Assembly (NCBI RefSeq): GCF_037027585.1
Contig: NZ_JAXCLE010000006.1
Location: 124,001 to 188,000, forward strand
Reading direction: 5' to 3'
DNA from: Solibacillus ferritrahens
GTDB lineage: Bacteria > Bacillota > Bacilli > Bacillales_A > Planococcaceae
Length of the DNA stretch: 64,000 bases
The notes under the pieces are model-generated. The model was given only the letters and a program-made list of their open reading frames with translations. It was not told the origin of the DNA and did no database searches. Below, in pieces: positions 1 through 8,145 of the stretch. How positions within the stretch are numbered: position 1 is the stretch's first letter; the number at the start of each line of letters is the position of its first letter. The position numbers were made by a program, and so were the translations under genes.

Positions 1-98
1 ACAATAGTGGACATCTTATCTCATTAGGAAAAGAACGCGAATTGCTTGCTGAAGATATTTTGACGTTCCTGAAGCAAATAGAAAAAAGAACTGTTTAA
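1..98 (+). CDS. alpha/beta hydrolase (carboxylesterase-like), C-terminal 31 residues only
   Basis: The frame is open from the window edge (first full codon at base 3) to a TAA at 96-98. The peptide carries SGHLISLGKERELLAEDI followed by a short helix ending FLKQ. This matches the end of bacterial monoacylglycerol lipase/carboxylesterase proteins (Est30 type), where the His of the SxH segment is the catalytic-triad histidine and a D/ERE helix closes the fold. Everything upstream lies outside the window, so substrate cannot be judged. Confidence 0.6.
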   Translation, partial: NSGHLISLGKERELLAEDILTFLKQIEKRTV

Positions 99-119
99 AG
101 TTACCTTTAGACAGTTCTT
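80..119 (-). terminator. intrinsic terminator of the SET-domain gene
   Basis: AAGAACTGT at 87-95 pairs with ACAGTTCTT at 111-119, extended by TAAAG/CTTTA near the loop. The A-run at 82-88 becomes a U-run on the minus strand, so the structure terminates the leftward gene. It overlaps the 3' end of the rightward hydrolase. Confidence 0.65.
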
Positions 120-130
120 GATCATAATGT

Positions 131-514
131 TTATTCTTCTTCTTTATTAAACCATAATGGATCATTATCATCGATATCACCATTATAATTAATAAAAATT
201 TCTTCGCCGGCTTTAATATCTTTGTGGGCAAAAAAATCGAATGTTTCATTTTCAAAATTTATTTCATACGTAGCATTAGGCTCATAAGAATGATTAAATA
301 ACATCCCGTAGCCTAATAATATGGCAGATCGGCCTACACCGAATTCAAATGCATAATCTGCAAGACTTGTTTTTTCAATATGTTTATGCTGCTCATTCGG
401 GTAACTAAGGACAGGAGCCTGGTGGAATAAAGTGCCTGCTGGGATTACTTCTATCGCAAAAACGCCGCGAGTATATTCTCCCTCACTAATTGGGGAATTT
501 TTTATTTCAATCAT
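131..514 (-). CDS. SET domain-containing protein
   Basis: This 127-residue protein is essentially one small SET domain. Visible motifs are the N-terminal RGVFA with the following IPAGTLF strand, the NHSYEPNATY knot motif near residues 74-83 and the C-terminal KAGEEIFINYNGD strand. SET proteins are lysine methyltransferases; single-domain bacterial versions of this size are common in Bacillales but their substrate is unknown. The ATG start has AGAAGG upstream on the minus strand. It is a single-gene unit convergent with the hydrolase at the window edge. Confidence 0.85.
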   Translation of the reverse strand: MIEIKNSPISEGEYTRGVFAIEVIPAGTLFHQAPVLSYPNEQHKHIEKTSLADYAFEFGVGRSAILLGYGMLFNHSYEPNATYEINFENETFDFFAHKDIKAGEEIFINYNGDIDDNDPLWFNKEEE

Positions 515-620
515 TTTTTCGCCTTCTATCTTTTAAGATTCAACTCTACTGTAACACGGATGTTGTAAGAAAGGTTGTATTCTAGCTTATTTGCTGAAAA
601 AACGGGAAGGAGAGATTATT

Positions 621-992
621 ATCGTACAAAAACTACAATTTGAAGCGGCATGGGATAAAACGATTGCAAAACAAGACCGCCTCATAATCGAACAATTATT
701 TCATCAATCTAAGGATGAGGACACGGGGAAGATTTCGTGCTGCTTCGTACGAAAAGCATTGAATCATCGGCAGCAGCTGCTCCTGACAGTACTCATTCAT
801 AATCGAAGTGAAGAAGTGCTAAATTTTCAAAATAGAGAAGTAACCTGCACAACAGCTAAGGGTGTTTTTGCAAAAGCATTCACCATTCCAAAACTGAAAA
901 TTCCTCCACATACTTCAATGCCATGGACCTTTATTTTTGATGACGAAGAAGAATTTCTATTCACTGAACTTTTGCATGTGGATATTCAATAA
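621..992 (+). CDS. SLAP domain-containing protein, probable ATC start
   Basis: The protein reads KLQFEAAWDKTIAKQDR at the N-terminus and ends with a TSMPWTFIF block, which are the marks of the SLAP domain found beside accessory SecA2/S-layer assembly genes in Bacillales. Start choice is unusual. The best Shine-Dalgarno (GGAAGGAG, 605-612) precedes ATT at 618 and ATC at 621, with no ATG, GTG or TTG at proper distance; homologues begin just before the QKLQFE segment. A TTG at 591 is in frame but has no ribosome site and would place the SD inside the gene. The length of about 123 residues fits one SLAP domain. Confidence 0.75.
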   Translation: MVQKLQFEAAWDKTIAKQDRLIIEQLFHQSKDEDTGKISCCFVRKALNHRQQLLLTVLIHNRSEEVLNFQNREVTCTTAKGVFAKAFTIPKLKIPPHTSMPWTFIFDDEEEFLFTELLHVDIQ

Positions 993-1218
993 TTCATTTG
1001 GAAACTAGGGGGGGCGTCACACCGATTGACGATCCCCACCGTTATTTTAAACTTTCCACAAAGGCTAATAGTAAGCAACAGATTTCTTCAAATAATCCCC
1101 ACATCAATTCTCCTTAAATTAACATTTCTTTATATGTATATAATACCGATAAATCGCCTTAAAATAGATAAATTATTCTTGAATATTAGAAATAATTTTA
1201 CTAAAAGGAGCGGTTTTT

Positions 1219-2112
1219 ATGCATTTCAAAAATGTAACGATTGCAGGTAGTGGTGTTTTAGGGAGTCAAATAGCATTTCAGTCCGCATTTTTCGGCTTTA
1301 ATGTAAGTGTTTATGATATAAATTCGGGAGCTATTGAGGCAGCAAAAGAGCGTATGGCAACATTAAGAACAACATATGGTGAGTATTTTAATGATACTAA
1401 CCGTGCTGAGAAAGCATTCAGCAATCTGAAGTTTTTTACTGATTTAGCGGAGGCAACAAAAGATGCGGACATCGTTGTTGAAGCAGTACCGGAGCGCATC
1501 GAAATTAAACAGAGTTTCTATGAAAATCTTGGGAAAGTGGCGCCTGAGAAAACAGTATTTGCTTCAAACTCTTCCACCTTGTTGCCAAGCCAATTTGCAG
1601 CGTATACAGGTCGTCCTGAAAAATTCCTCGCATTGCACTTTGCCAACTCAATTTGGCAAAACAATACGGCCGAAATAATGGGACACCCGGGAACAGATGC
1701 AAAGTACGTAGAGCAGGTGGCAAATTTCGCTCGTGCAATCGGCATGATTCCATTTGTGCTGAAAAAAGAGCAGCCTGGTTACATCCTAAACACATTACTA
1801 GTTCCATTTTTATCTGCGGCAATGGAGCTTTGGGTGAAAGATATTGCTGATCCGCAGACAATTGATAAAAACTGGATGATTTCAACGGGTTCACCTCGGG
1901 GACCATTTGCCATTTATGATATCGTCGGAATGGAAACACCATATAACCTGAATTTAATGCGTGCCGAGCATGACCCGGCTGCCAAATTTGTTGCCGACAA
2001 AATTAAACGTGAAATGATTGATCAAGGCAAAATGGGCATTTCAACAGGTGAAGGCTTCTACAAATACCCAAACCCTGCCTATATGGATCCGAGTTTTTTG
2101 AAATCGAATTAA
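1219..2112 (+). CDS. 3-hydroxyacyl-CoA dehydrogenase family protein
   Basis: NAD-dependent oxidation of a 3-hydroxyacyl-CoA or related hydroxy acid in the cytoplasm is the family role. The 297-residue chain has the Rossmann motif GSGVLGSQIA at residues 9-18, the acidic end of strand 2 (VYDIN), the VVEAVPE motif, the catalytic-region SNSSTL and the LHFANS segment with the histidine, then the all-helical C-terminal domain with SPRGPFAIYDIVG. Length equals classic short HBD enzymes. The ATG is preceded by AAGGAG at 1205-1210. It is monocistronic with its own terminator, so the pathway cannot be read from context. Confidence 0.9.
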   Translation: MHFKNVTIAGSGVLGSQIAFQSAFFGFNVSVYDINSGAIEAAKERMATLRTTYGEYFNDTNRAEKAFSNLKFFTDLAEATKDADIVVEAVPERIEIKQSFYENLGKVAPEKTVFASNSSTLLPSQFAAYTGRPEKFLALHFANSIWQNNTAEIMGHPGTDAKYVEQVANFARAIGMIPFVLKKEQPGYILNTLLVPFLSAAMELWVKDIADPQTIDKNWMISTGSPRGPFAIYDIVGMETPYNLNLMRAEHDPAAKFVADKIKREMIDQGKMGISTGEGFYKYPNPAYMDPSFLKSN

Positions 2113-2122
2113 CATTATTTTG

Positions 2123-2156
2123 GCGTGCACATCATGAAAAGGTGCGCGCTTTTTTA
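2123..2156 (+). terminator. intrinsic terminator after the hydroxyacyl-CoA dehydrogenase
   Basis: GCGTGCAC (2123-2130) pairs with GTGCGCGC (2142-2149) with one wobble, followed by a run of six T. Confidence 0.8.
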
Positions 2157-2210
2157 ATTTGTAAACACAATTAGTACTTCATACAGTATACTGGAAAACG
2201 AGGTGATTTT

Positions 2211-2435
2211 ATGGAAATGGTAAATCAATTTAATTCGGCAATATGGATGTCATTCGTTACACCGATTTTCTTAATAAGCTGTCTGTATTTTTCGCTTTCG
2301 TTTTTGCAGCATATGAAAAGCGGTAACGAGCAGCTTTTAAATTATAACAAGTGGGGCGCTGTATTATCGCTCGCTTTTGCTCTGCTTGTCCCAGCATTCT
2401 ATAATATTTATTTTTATTATCAAGTAATGCAGTAA
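2211..2435 (+). CDS. small two-helix membrane protein, function unknown
   Basis: The 74-residue protein has two hydrophobic segments (about residues 14-33 and 47-68) separated by a short charged loop, so it should be an integral membrane hairpin. GAGGTG lies seven bases before the ATG. No family was recognised. It stands alone between two terminators, which supports its being a real gene rather than a chance frame. Confidence 0.65.
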   Translation: MEMVNQFNSAIWMSFVTPIFLISCLYFSLSFLQHMKSGNEQLLNYNKWGAVLSLAFALLVPAFYNIYFYYQVMQ

Positions 2436-2458
2436 CAGGATTACATAAGAGGAACAGG

Positions 2459-2503
2459 AAAGTCACGAAACGTTGGTGAAACAGCATTTCGTGACTTTTT
2501 AAA
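2459..2503. terminator. bidirectional terminator
   Basis: AAAGTCACGAAA (2459-2470) and TTTCGTGACTTT (2487-2498) form a 12-bp perfect stem flanked by A and T runs. It serves the small membrane protein and the convergent gene at 2548. Confidence 0.85.
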
Positions 2504-2547
2504 ATGTTCTTAAACTTCAAATCGAAAAGTTAGAGTTATTATGTGAA

Positions 2548-3045
2548 TTAATATTGAGTTTCTAGGCGTTTTTTAATTTTTTCAACCATTTCATGTTTTT
2601 CATCATGCATAGCGTCATAATCAGGTAGCCTAATGTCTTGAAAATCTCTCGTAATAAATCGAGTTGCCTGTAACGCCTGTTCTAAATCAGCAACATCCTC
2701 CTCTGAAAGGGAAGAATCCAACATATAAAGATGGATATGAGATTGAATATCATACATTCGCTGTCTCCATTCAAAATGCACCACATTGCCATTAAAAAGT
2801 AAACTTGTTAAATTCATCATGTCCAAATAAAGCCCTTCTATATACGCTCTATCTCCATTAGTTAAAGGTTGACTAAAATTCCATTCTAGGAGTTCTTCAA
2901 CCGTACTTCTTAGTAATAAGATTGCAGAATCGTATTGATAACTAATATCTTTTTCTAATTCTCTTACTTGTTCTCTTGCAGGGTGGACGATCCAAACCAC
3001 TCCACATAAAGCAAGTGCAATTAAAAATCTTATAAAGTACTTCAA
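2548..3045 (-). CDS. membrane-anchored protein of unknown function
   Basis: The 165-residue protein has one N-terminal hydrophobic helix (about residues 5-21) and then a charged, helix-rich extracytoplasmic or cytoplasmic part with a likely coiled-coil (residues 27-60 and 125-165). It starts with TTG, eight bases after GAGGTG on the minus strand; no better ATG is present. I do not recognise the family. It is transcribed alone towards the bidirectional terminator at 2459. Confidence 0.6.
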   Translation of the reverse strand: MKYFIRFLIALALCGVVWIVHPAREQVRELEKDISYQYDSAILLLRSTVEELLEWNFSQPLTNGDRAYIEGLYLDMMNLTSLLFNGNVVHFEWRQRMYDIQSHIHLYMLDSSLSEEDVADLEQALQATRFITRDFQDIRLPDYDAMHDEKHEMVEKIKKRLETQY

Positions 3046-3202
3046 TTAAAACACCTCTCATTTTCTCCGTTTCCCCAAGTAACACTTGAAAAGGGAAATG
3101 GATATTTATGTTAATGTAAACTATAAAGTAATGGTGCAGGCTAATGCAATAAGAAGCATTACAAGGATATAGTGAAAATGCGTCTTAGAAGTACTAGCTA
3201 CC

Positions 3203-3395
3203 GAAATAGACGGAGAAATTCCGCTTATTAAGTAAAAAAATTAAAAAAACACGAAAATAAACGGAGGAATTCCGTCTATTGATTAAAATCAACATGAGAT
3301 TTACGGGTTTTAATGTACATAAGCAGAATTTCTACCCTTATTTTCATTGAAACGAGCACATTTTTCAAAATAAAGGGAAATCGTCCGCTTATTTT
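3203..3395 (+). repeat. four-module intergenic repeat, copy 1
   Basis: Four about 25-bp near-palindromic modules of the type AATAxxCGGAGxAATTCCG...TATT lie about 50 bp apart. Copies recur at 5648, 7500 (inverted), 19177, 22550 and 57277. No open frame is conserved. The rest of the 3046-3566 gap shows nothing else that I can support except the sigma-gene ribosome site. Confidence 0.85.
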
Positions 3396-3566
3396 TCAAA
3401 TTTAAATAACGGTTGGCTGTTAATGAATTTGGTGGGAAGCGTAAACTTCGAGCCAAGTTCTTTTTTATGCTCAAATCTTTAATTATATGGAAATAATTAA
3501 CCGTAATTTGTAATTTATTTGTTAACCTTTTAAGTATTGGAACGTTTTAAAGGTGGGAGGTTTGAA

Positions 3567-4073
3567 ATGAATGATTCTTTAATGGGAAAAAAATTAAACG
3601 AGATACTTAAATTTGTGTACTCTTACCTGATAAAAATGGGAGCTTCAAAGGAGGATGCAGAAGATATTATCCAAGATACTGCGTACAAGTTTTTACAATA
3701 CATAGAATCAGTCAAGATTGATAATATTCAAAGCTGGCTTTTTAGAGTCGCAATCAATCAATATTATGATTTATCCCGCAAGAAATCAAGGCGAAGAGAT
3801 ATATTGTTGAAGTTTAACGTACAGGAAATATTTGAAGAAGAAACTCCCGAAAAGGTACTTATGCAAAATGAACTAGAAAGAGATGTACAGGAAATCTTAT
3901 CTAAATTAAATCCGAAATATAGGCAAATGCTCCTTCTGAAATATAGCACAGGTTTAAAAATGAAAGAGATCGCAGTACTGTATGGCATGAAAGAAGGATC
4001 AATTAAAACCGTACTCCATAGGGCTAGGAAAGAATTTATCGAACAATATAGGAGGTATGAACATGAACAATGA
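3567..4073 (+). CDS. ECF-type RNA polymerase sigma factor (locus 1)
   Basis: A 168-residue sigma-70 family protein. Region 2 spans roughly residues 15-85 with the DAEDIIQDT motif and the QSWLFRVAINQYYDLSRK promoter-melting/-10 segment. Region 4 is a C-terminal helix-turn-helix (LNPKYRQMLLLKYSTGLKMKEIA...GSIKTVLHRARK). The ATG at 3567 follows GGGAGG at ideal distance; an in-frame TTG 30 bases upstream has no ribosome site. It overlaps the membrane-bound regulator gene by 11 bases, the usual sigma/anti-sigma coupling. Its target promoters are unknown. Confidence 0.9.
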   Translation: MNDSLMGKKLNEILKFVYSYLIKMGASKEDAEDIIQDTAYKFLQYIESVKIDNIQSWLFRVAINQYYDLSRKKSRRRDILLKFNVQEIFEEETPEKVLMQNELERDVQEILSKLNPKYRQMLLLKYSTGLKMKEIAVLYGMKEGSIKTVLHRARKEFIEQYRRYEHEQ

Positions 4074-5034
4074 AAAAGAGTTTTTCCCTAAGGATTTTGA
4101 ATTTGAGAAATTAGTGAAAAAAGCAAGGAAACGCTCAATAATAAAAATGGTACTTATTTCATTAAGTATTAGTCTCATTGTTTTATTTGGAAGCTATTTC
4201 ATTGGGGACACAGTCATGAAATTAAAGATGGAAAAGGAAATTGAATTAGATACATCTTGGAATAGAATTATAGGGGCCAATGTGGAAGAACGAGGTACCA
4301 TCTATAATTATTCACTTACATCAGCAACAGCAAAATCATCATTCGTAAAAGTTGTTGGAGGCGTACCAATTCCTTGGGGGGAACAGGAAAAAGTTTTTAC
4401 GATTTTGGGAACATCTCGACTGATTTCAATTAATGGTCCTTCTAGCTTAGGCTACATAGATGATGAGCGAATTCCTATGTATTATGAAGGCAAAAGAGTC
4501 GTTGAATTTTTTCATCCGCAAGTTAACTATAAACAACTATTTGATGATCGAACATTGCTTAATGAGATTGATGATAACAAAGTTGTAGAAATGGCTTTTT
4601 CATTTGATGATGGATACTCCATTAAGTATGTAAATGAAGTATTTAAAGACAAATTAGCATGGTATTGGGTCGATACGTTTAGTAAAAATCAAATAGAAAA
4701 TGAGAATAATTTGAACCAGGATGAAGAGTTACGAGACGCTACTGTTCATGGTTTCCAAGCATATGGCTTTTCCTATCATCGAATGTCAGAAACATTTCCG
4801 GTAATGAACTTTATAACAACTTTAGAAAAAATGATGGAAGATGGTGGAGATTATGAAGAAGATGCGAAAAGAATTGTTAGTAACATCACAAATCACGGTG
4901 AAGTAAAACTAGAACCTCAGAATATAAAAATTATAGGTGTGGTAGTTACAGGAAAACCAAGTGAGTTAATAAAGTTTAGTGACGAGTCCATGGTTCGCGG
5001 TGCTACTTTAGGAGCAACAACAGACCAATATTAA
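4063..5034 (+). CDS. membrane-bound anti-sigma factor, Sigma_reg_N/Sigma_reg_C type
   Basis: This is a single-pass protein: a cytoplasmic N-terminus (residues 1-26, FEFEKLVKKARKRS), one transmembrane helix (about 28-47), then an extracellular domain of some 270 residues. The arrangement and the RSIIKMVLISLSISLIV start resemble the sigma factor regulator N-/C-terminal families of Bacillales. I infer it holds the sigma factor of the preceding gene at the membrane. ATG 4063 is preferred to ATG 4057 because GGAGG (4051-4055) is seven bases before 4063 but only one before 4057. No zinc-binding HxxxCxxC motif is present. Confidence 0.75.
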   Translation: MNNEKEFFPKDFEFEKLVKKARKRSIIKMVLISLSISLIVLFGSYFIGDTVMKLKMEKEIELDTSWNRIIGANVEERGTIYNYSLTSATAKSSFVKVVGGVPIPWGEQEKVFTILGTSRLISINGPSSLGYIDDERIPMYYEGKRVVEFFHPQVNYKQLFDDRTLLNEIDDNKVVEMAFSFDDGYSIKYVNEVFKDKLAWYWVDTFSKNQIENENNLNQDEELRDATVHGFQAYGFSYHRMSETFPVMNFITTLEKMMEDGGDYEEDAKRIVSNITNHGEVKLEPQNIKIIGVVVTGKPSELIKFSDESMVRGATLGATTDQY

Positions 5035-5060
5035 ATAATAATTAAAGGGGGAATTTAGAA

Positions 5061-5426
5061 ATGATGAAAAAGGCCATCCTATCGGGTATTATTTTTTGTT
5101 CAGCCTTGTTAGTTGGATGTAATAATATCGAGGTAATAGAAAGCGAGCAGGAAGTAGTAGTTTCTCAGGAAAGATTATTTTCTGAATTGCAAAATGAAAT
5201 AATAGTATCCATTACAGAGCAAACAGAAATTGAAAGTGATTCACTAGCAATAATGTTAGATGGTGGTGCTGATAAATATACAATATCAGTTGGTTTCCCG
5301 AAGGATTCAAATATTGATAGTAAGGTAATTCAACAAATAGTTGAAGATTCGATTAAAGATATTTCTGAACCAGAAACAACTAGCGAAGAGAAAATCAAAA
5401 TGACAATAAAGATCGAGACATATTAA
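5061..5426 (+). CDS. small lipoprotein of ECF locus 1
   Basis: The 121-residue protein has a lipoprotein signal peptide with lipobox LLVGC (Cys20), so it should be diacylated and anchored outside the membrane. The mature part is acidic with no family I recognise. A ribosome site (AAAGGGGGA) is nine bases before ATG 5061. It lies 26 bases after the anti-sigma gene in the same direction, so it is probably a third member of the ECF operon, either a signal sensor or a regulon product. Confidence 0.65.
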   Translation: MMKKAILSGIIFCSALLVGCNNIEVIESEQEVVVSQERLFSELQNEIIVSITEQTEIESDSLAIMLDGGADKYTISVGFPKDSNIDSKVIQQIVEDSIKDISEPETTSEEKIKMTIKIETY

Positions 5427-5647
5427 CAGTGAAACGCTTAAATAGGAATTGAAAATTAGATTTTCAGTAATAGGTCCAGATTGTAGAATAGCTCATTTAC
5501 GATAAAACTATTGTAAGATATATAATAATAGAAACATTTGGGTGATGAGACGATTATTTGACCAGCGAAAGGGGGATCAAACAGCTATTTTATTGCTATA
5601 TTCAGGCGAACCCTATTATTGGAAGAGGAAACCAGATTAAGCGATTA

Positions 5648-5838
5648 AAATAGAGGGAGGAATTCCGCTTATTTAGAAAATAAACTAAAAAATCCCCAAA
5701 ATAAACGGAGAAATTCCGTCTATTGATTAAAAAAACATAAAATTTAGAGCTTTTAATGTACATAAGCGGAAAATCTACCCTTATTTTCACTGAAATAAGC
5801 ATAATTTTTCAAATAAGGGAAAATCCTCCGCTTATTTA
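5648..5838 (+). repeat. four-module intergenic repeat, copy 2
   Basis: Modules start near 5648, 5697, 5761 and 5811. It has the same order and orientation as copy 1. The remainder of the 5427-5893 gap has no gene that I can support. Confidence 0.85.
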
Positions 5839-5893
5839 TTTAACTTTTGGTAATTGTTTAAAGTGTTCTGTATTAATAATTATTCATAGGTGA

Positions 5894-7078
5894 TTAAGCG
5901 ATTTTTCTTAATTTCCATAAAAAATATAATGTAGGTATAATTAAAAGAGCAGAGGTGATAATTCCACCTTGCACCGATGTATAAAGTGCAATAATGCCAA
6001 CTAATGGTCCTCCAGTTACTTGACCAAATGCATCCAATTGACCGTACAACGAAAGCGTAGTTGCTCGACCTTGTGAATGTAGTTGTTTGTTCGTCATGAC
6101 ACTTATTAATGGATAGTTCACTGCTCTAAGTGATGCGATTACCCAGTATAAAATTGCCGCTATTAAAAATAGTTCAGTAATTGCGAAATATACCATTGTA
6201 ATCACAAGCAAGCTATTAAGTAACACTAAAATAGTGGCAAAATGCTCTTTTACATATGTTTCTATAATTTTAAGTAAGCCAATATTTAGTAAAAAGGCAA
6301 CTGCATAAAATGCACCAAACCAATAAATTGCATGTTCTTCATTCATTTCAAAGCCTTCAATAAAATGAGGACCCCAAAGTCGATCAAAGCCCTCACTAGC
6401 AAAACCAGTAAATAACGTAATTGCCGCAAGACTAATTAATATTTTATTCCCTTTAATTAGTGAAAGACTGTCTTTTAGCGCGCCATTCATTTGTTGAATA
6501 CTAGAAGAGTCCTCACTCACTATACTTATAAATTTCGTTTCGGGTATAACTTTTAACGAAATAATCGCAATTAAAATAAGGAAGCCGCCCGCAAGTAATA
6601 TGGCCATTTGCACTGTAAAAACAATAGCGATCAACACACTCATAATGATGCCCAAGAAACTACCTAGCGAGCTGAATTTCGCTCCTTTTAATAAAGTAAT
6701 ATCAAGTTCTTTATTTTCTAATTCATCTGCAATCCAAGCCGTTTCTGCGCCACTAATAAACGTCCATCCAATGCCCCACAAAGCAGCACCCATCGCAATT
6801 GCCCAAAATGAAGGAATACTACCTTCTAAAAGATGAGCTGAACCGATAATGAAAGTCCCAATAATTAGTGATTTTTTACGTCCAAAAATATCAGCAACTA
6901 AACCAGTAGGTATTTCAAAAAAAAGAATGGCCAACTCCATAATTGTTCCAAGTAATACTAACTGCAGTGGATTTAGACCTGCTTGCGATACATAGTAAAT
7001 AGCATTTAGTGTAAAAACGATTTGAATACAAAACGAGCGAGAACTCGTCATTACATAATAAGCAGTTTTAATGTTCAA
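5894..7078 (-). CDS. MFS efflux transporter (DHA3-like)
   Basis: The 394-residue protein has about twelve hydrophobic segments and the MFS loop 2-3 motif as DIFGRKKS near residues 63-70, so it is a proton-coupled major-facilitator permease. It resembles the drug-efflux DHA3 group, which includes Mef-type macrolide pumps; substrate is inference. Translation starts at TTG 7078, seven to eight bases after GGAGG. That SD sits in a hairpin, and a short leader peptide gene lies just upstream, so expression looks controlled by translational attenuation. The gene is monocistronic. Confidence 0.85.
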   Translation of the reverse strand: MNIKTAYYVMTSSRSFCIQIVFTLNAIYYVSQAGLNPLQLVLLGTIMELAILFFEIPTGLVADIFGRKKSLIIGTFIIGSAHLLEGSIPSFWAIAMGAALWGIGWTFISGAETAWIADELENKELDITLLKGAKFSSLGSFLGIIMSVLIAIVFTVQMAILLAGGFLILIAIISLKVIPETKFISIVSEDSSSIQQMNGALKDSLSLIKGNKILISLAAITLFTGFASEGFDRLWGPHFIEGFEMNEEHAIYWFGAFYAVAFLLNIGLLKIIETYVKEHFATILVLLNSLLVITMVYFAITELFLIAAILYWVIASLRAVNYPLISVMTNKQLHSQGRATTLSLYGQLDAFGQVTGGPLVGIIALYTSVQGGIITSALLIIPTLYFLWKLRKIA

Positions 7079-7083
7079 TTTAA

Positions 7084-7200
7084 TGACCTCCGAATTTATC
7101 GAGTAAATATTAACCCTCGAATCGGAGAATAAGTGACAAAACTATATTAAACCATCATACCCTCCGATTCATTGATAATCGTAAAAGTAAAGACTGTCAT
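7084..7200 (-). promoter_or_regulatory. putative translational attenuator of the MFS gene
   Basis: Reading leftwards there are three complementary segments. Segment 1 is 7162-7170, inside leader codons 11-13. Segment 2 is 7116-7127. Segment 3 is 7088-7103 and contains the SD of the MFS gene (GGAGG, 7087-7091). Segments 1 and 2 can pair over nine bases (7162-7170 with 7119-7127). Segments 2 and 3 can pair over 6+5 bases and hide the SD. A -10-like TACAAT lies at 7231-7236 on the minus strand. The layout is that of inducible resistance genes. Confidence 0.65.
7147..7200 (-). CDS. 17-residue leader peptide of the MFS attenuator
   Basis: The frame reads MTVFTFTIINESEGMMV then TAA. AAAGGAG is eight bases before the ATG, a stronger ribosome site than that of most real genes here. 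The last third of the leader overlaps the first pairing segment of the attenuator. A ribosome stalled in the first codons would leave segment 1 free, whereas one running through would cover it. I know no named homologue. Confidence 0.6.
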   Translation of the reverse strand: MTVFTFTIINESEGMMV

Positions 7201-7275
7201 ATTCCTCTCTCCTTTAAATGTAATTATTAAATTGTACCATTAAATACAGAATATTGTATTAAATTTATTAATTTA

Positions 7276-7693
7276 GTTCATCACCACATGGGGTTTATTT
7301 TCTAATAAAATTTCACTTGATTGGTGGGCTACGGCAAGGCAGCGCTAAAGCCACGTGACGTGACTTAGCGCTGCCTTTATTGCCGTTTGCGAGGCCCACC
7401 AATCCGAAAATTTTGATTTTGAAGCGTCCGTCCAACTTCGAGTGGTCAAAACGCTTTAGTAGATAGAAAGTGCCTTATTTAAAATTTTCAGTGCCCACCT
7501 AAAATAAGGGGAGATTTTACCGTTATTTGAAGGATGTAGCTCATTTTGGGGTAAATAAGGGAACGTTTTACCGTTATTTTAAATGAAACCCCGACATTTC
7601 ATGTTTTTTAGGTCAATAACGGAAATTTCTTCCCTTATTTTGACTATTTTTTATATCATTATCGAAATAACGGAAATTCCTTCCGCTATTTCT
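7276..7693 (-). repeat. truncated copy of the 553-bp repeat element, inverted, with four-module core
   Basis: The core (7500-7693) is the reverse complement of the module array at 57277-57466. The flank 7276-7499 matches, in reverse, 57467-57705: shared blocks include CTTGCCGTAGCCCA and the GTTCATCACCA end. The other end of the element is missing; it runs into a Nudix gene that has lost its N-terminus. No gene is seen in 7276-7693. Confidence 0.8.
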
Positions 7694-7742
7694 CTCATTA
7701 CGCAATTCAATCTACAAAAGCTTTGTAGCCACGCCGCCCCCT

Positions 7743-8060
7743 ATGGAACCGGGAGAAACGTTTTTTGAAACTGCTATGCGTGAAACTTTAGAAGAAACAG
7801 GATTAAAGATTGAACATTTAAAGTTGTTTGGTCTTTATTCAGGTGAAGAAGGATTCTCAGAATATCAAAATGGGGATCAGGTTTTCAGTGTGCAGATCAT
7901 TTTTTATTCAAATTGTTTCTCAGGAGAATTACTTCAAAGCACGGAAGAAAGTCATGAGCATCGGTTCTTTTCACGAAATAACCTGCCTCAGTTGAACCCT
8001 CATCAAGAAAGATTCATACAGGACTGGGTCATTCAAGTGAATTTGCCAGTAATAAAATAA
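7743..8060 (+). pseudogene. Nudix hydrolase, N-terminally truncated
   Basis: The peptide starts in the middle of the Nudix box: MEPGETFFETAMRETLEETGL contains the REUxEExGU core with metal-binding glutamates, followed by a normal C-terminal half ending in an ERFIQDW helix. The 40-50 residues that should precede the box, including the start of the phosphate-binding fold and the double glycine, are absent. There is no ribosome site before ATG 7743. The missing part is replaced by the repeat element ending near 7693-7735, so this is probably a broken ADP-ribose or nucleotide pyrophosphatase gene. Confidence 0.75.
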
Positions 8061-8145
8061 TTCAGCATATGGAGAGCGATTGGCATTTTTAAAGTGATAT
8101 TCAATAATCAGTATCGCTACGGAAACTAATTGGATCTAGAATTGT

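Noticed and set aside
1026..1250. 74-codon rightward frame before the hydroxyacyl-CoA dehydrogenase
   Set aside because: It has no ribosome site, overlaps the start of the real gene and has AT-driven composition.
7583..7768. 61-codon frame through the inverted repeat
   Set aside because: It lies inside the non-coding repeat element and its frame differs from that of the Nudix remnant.
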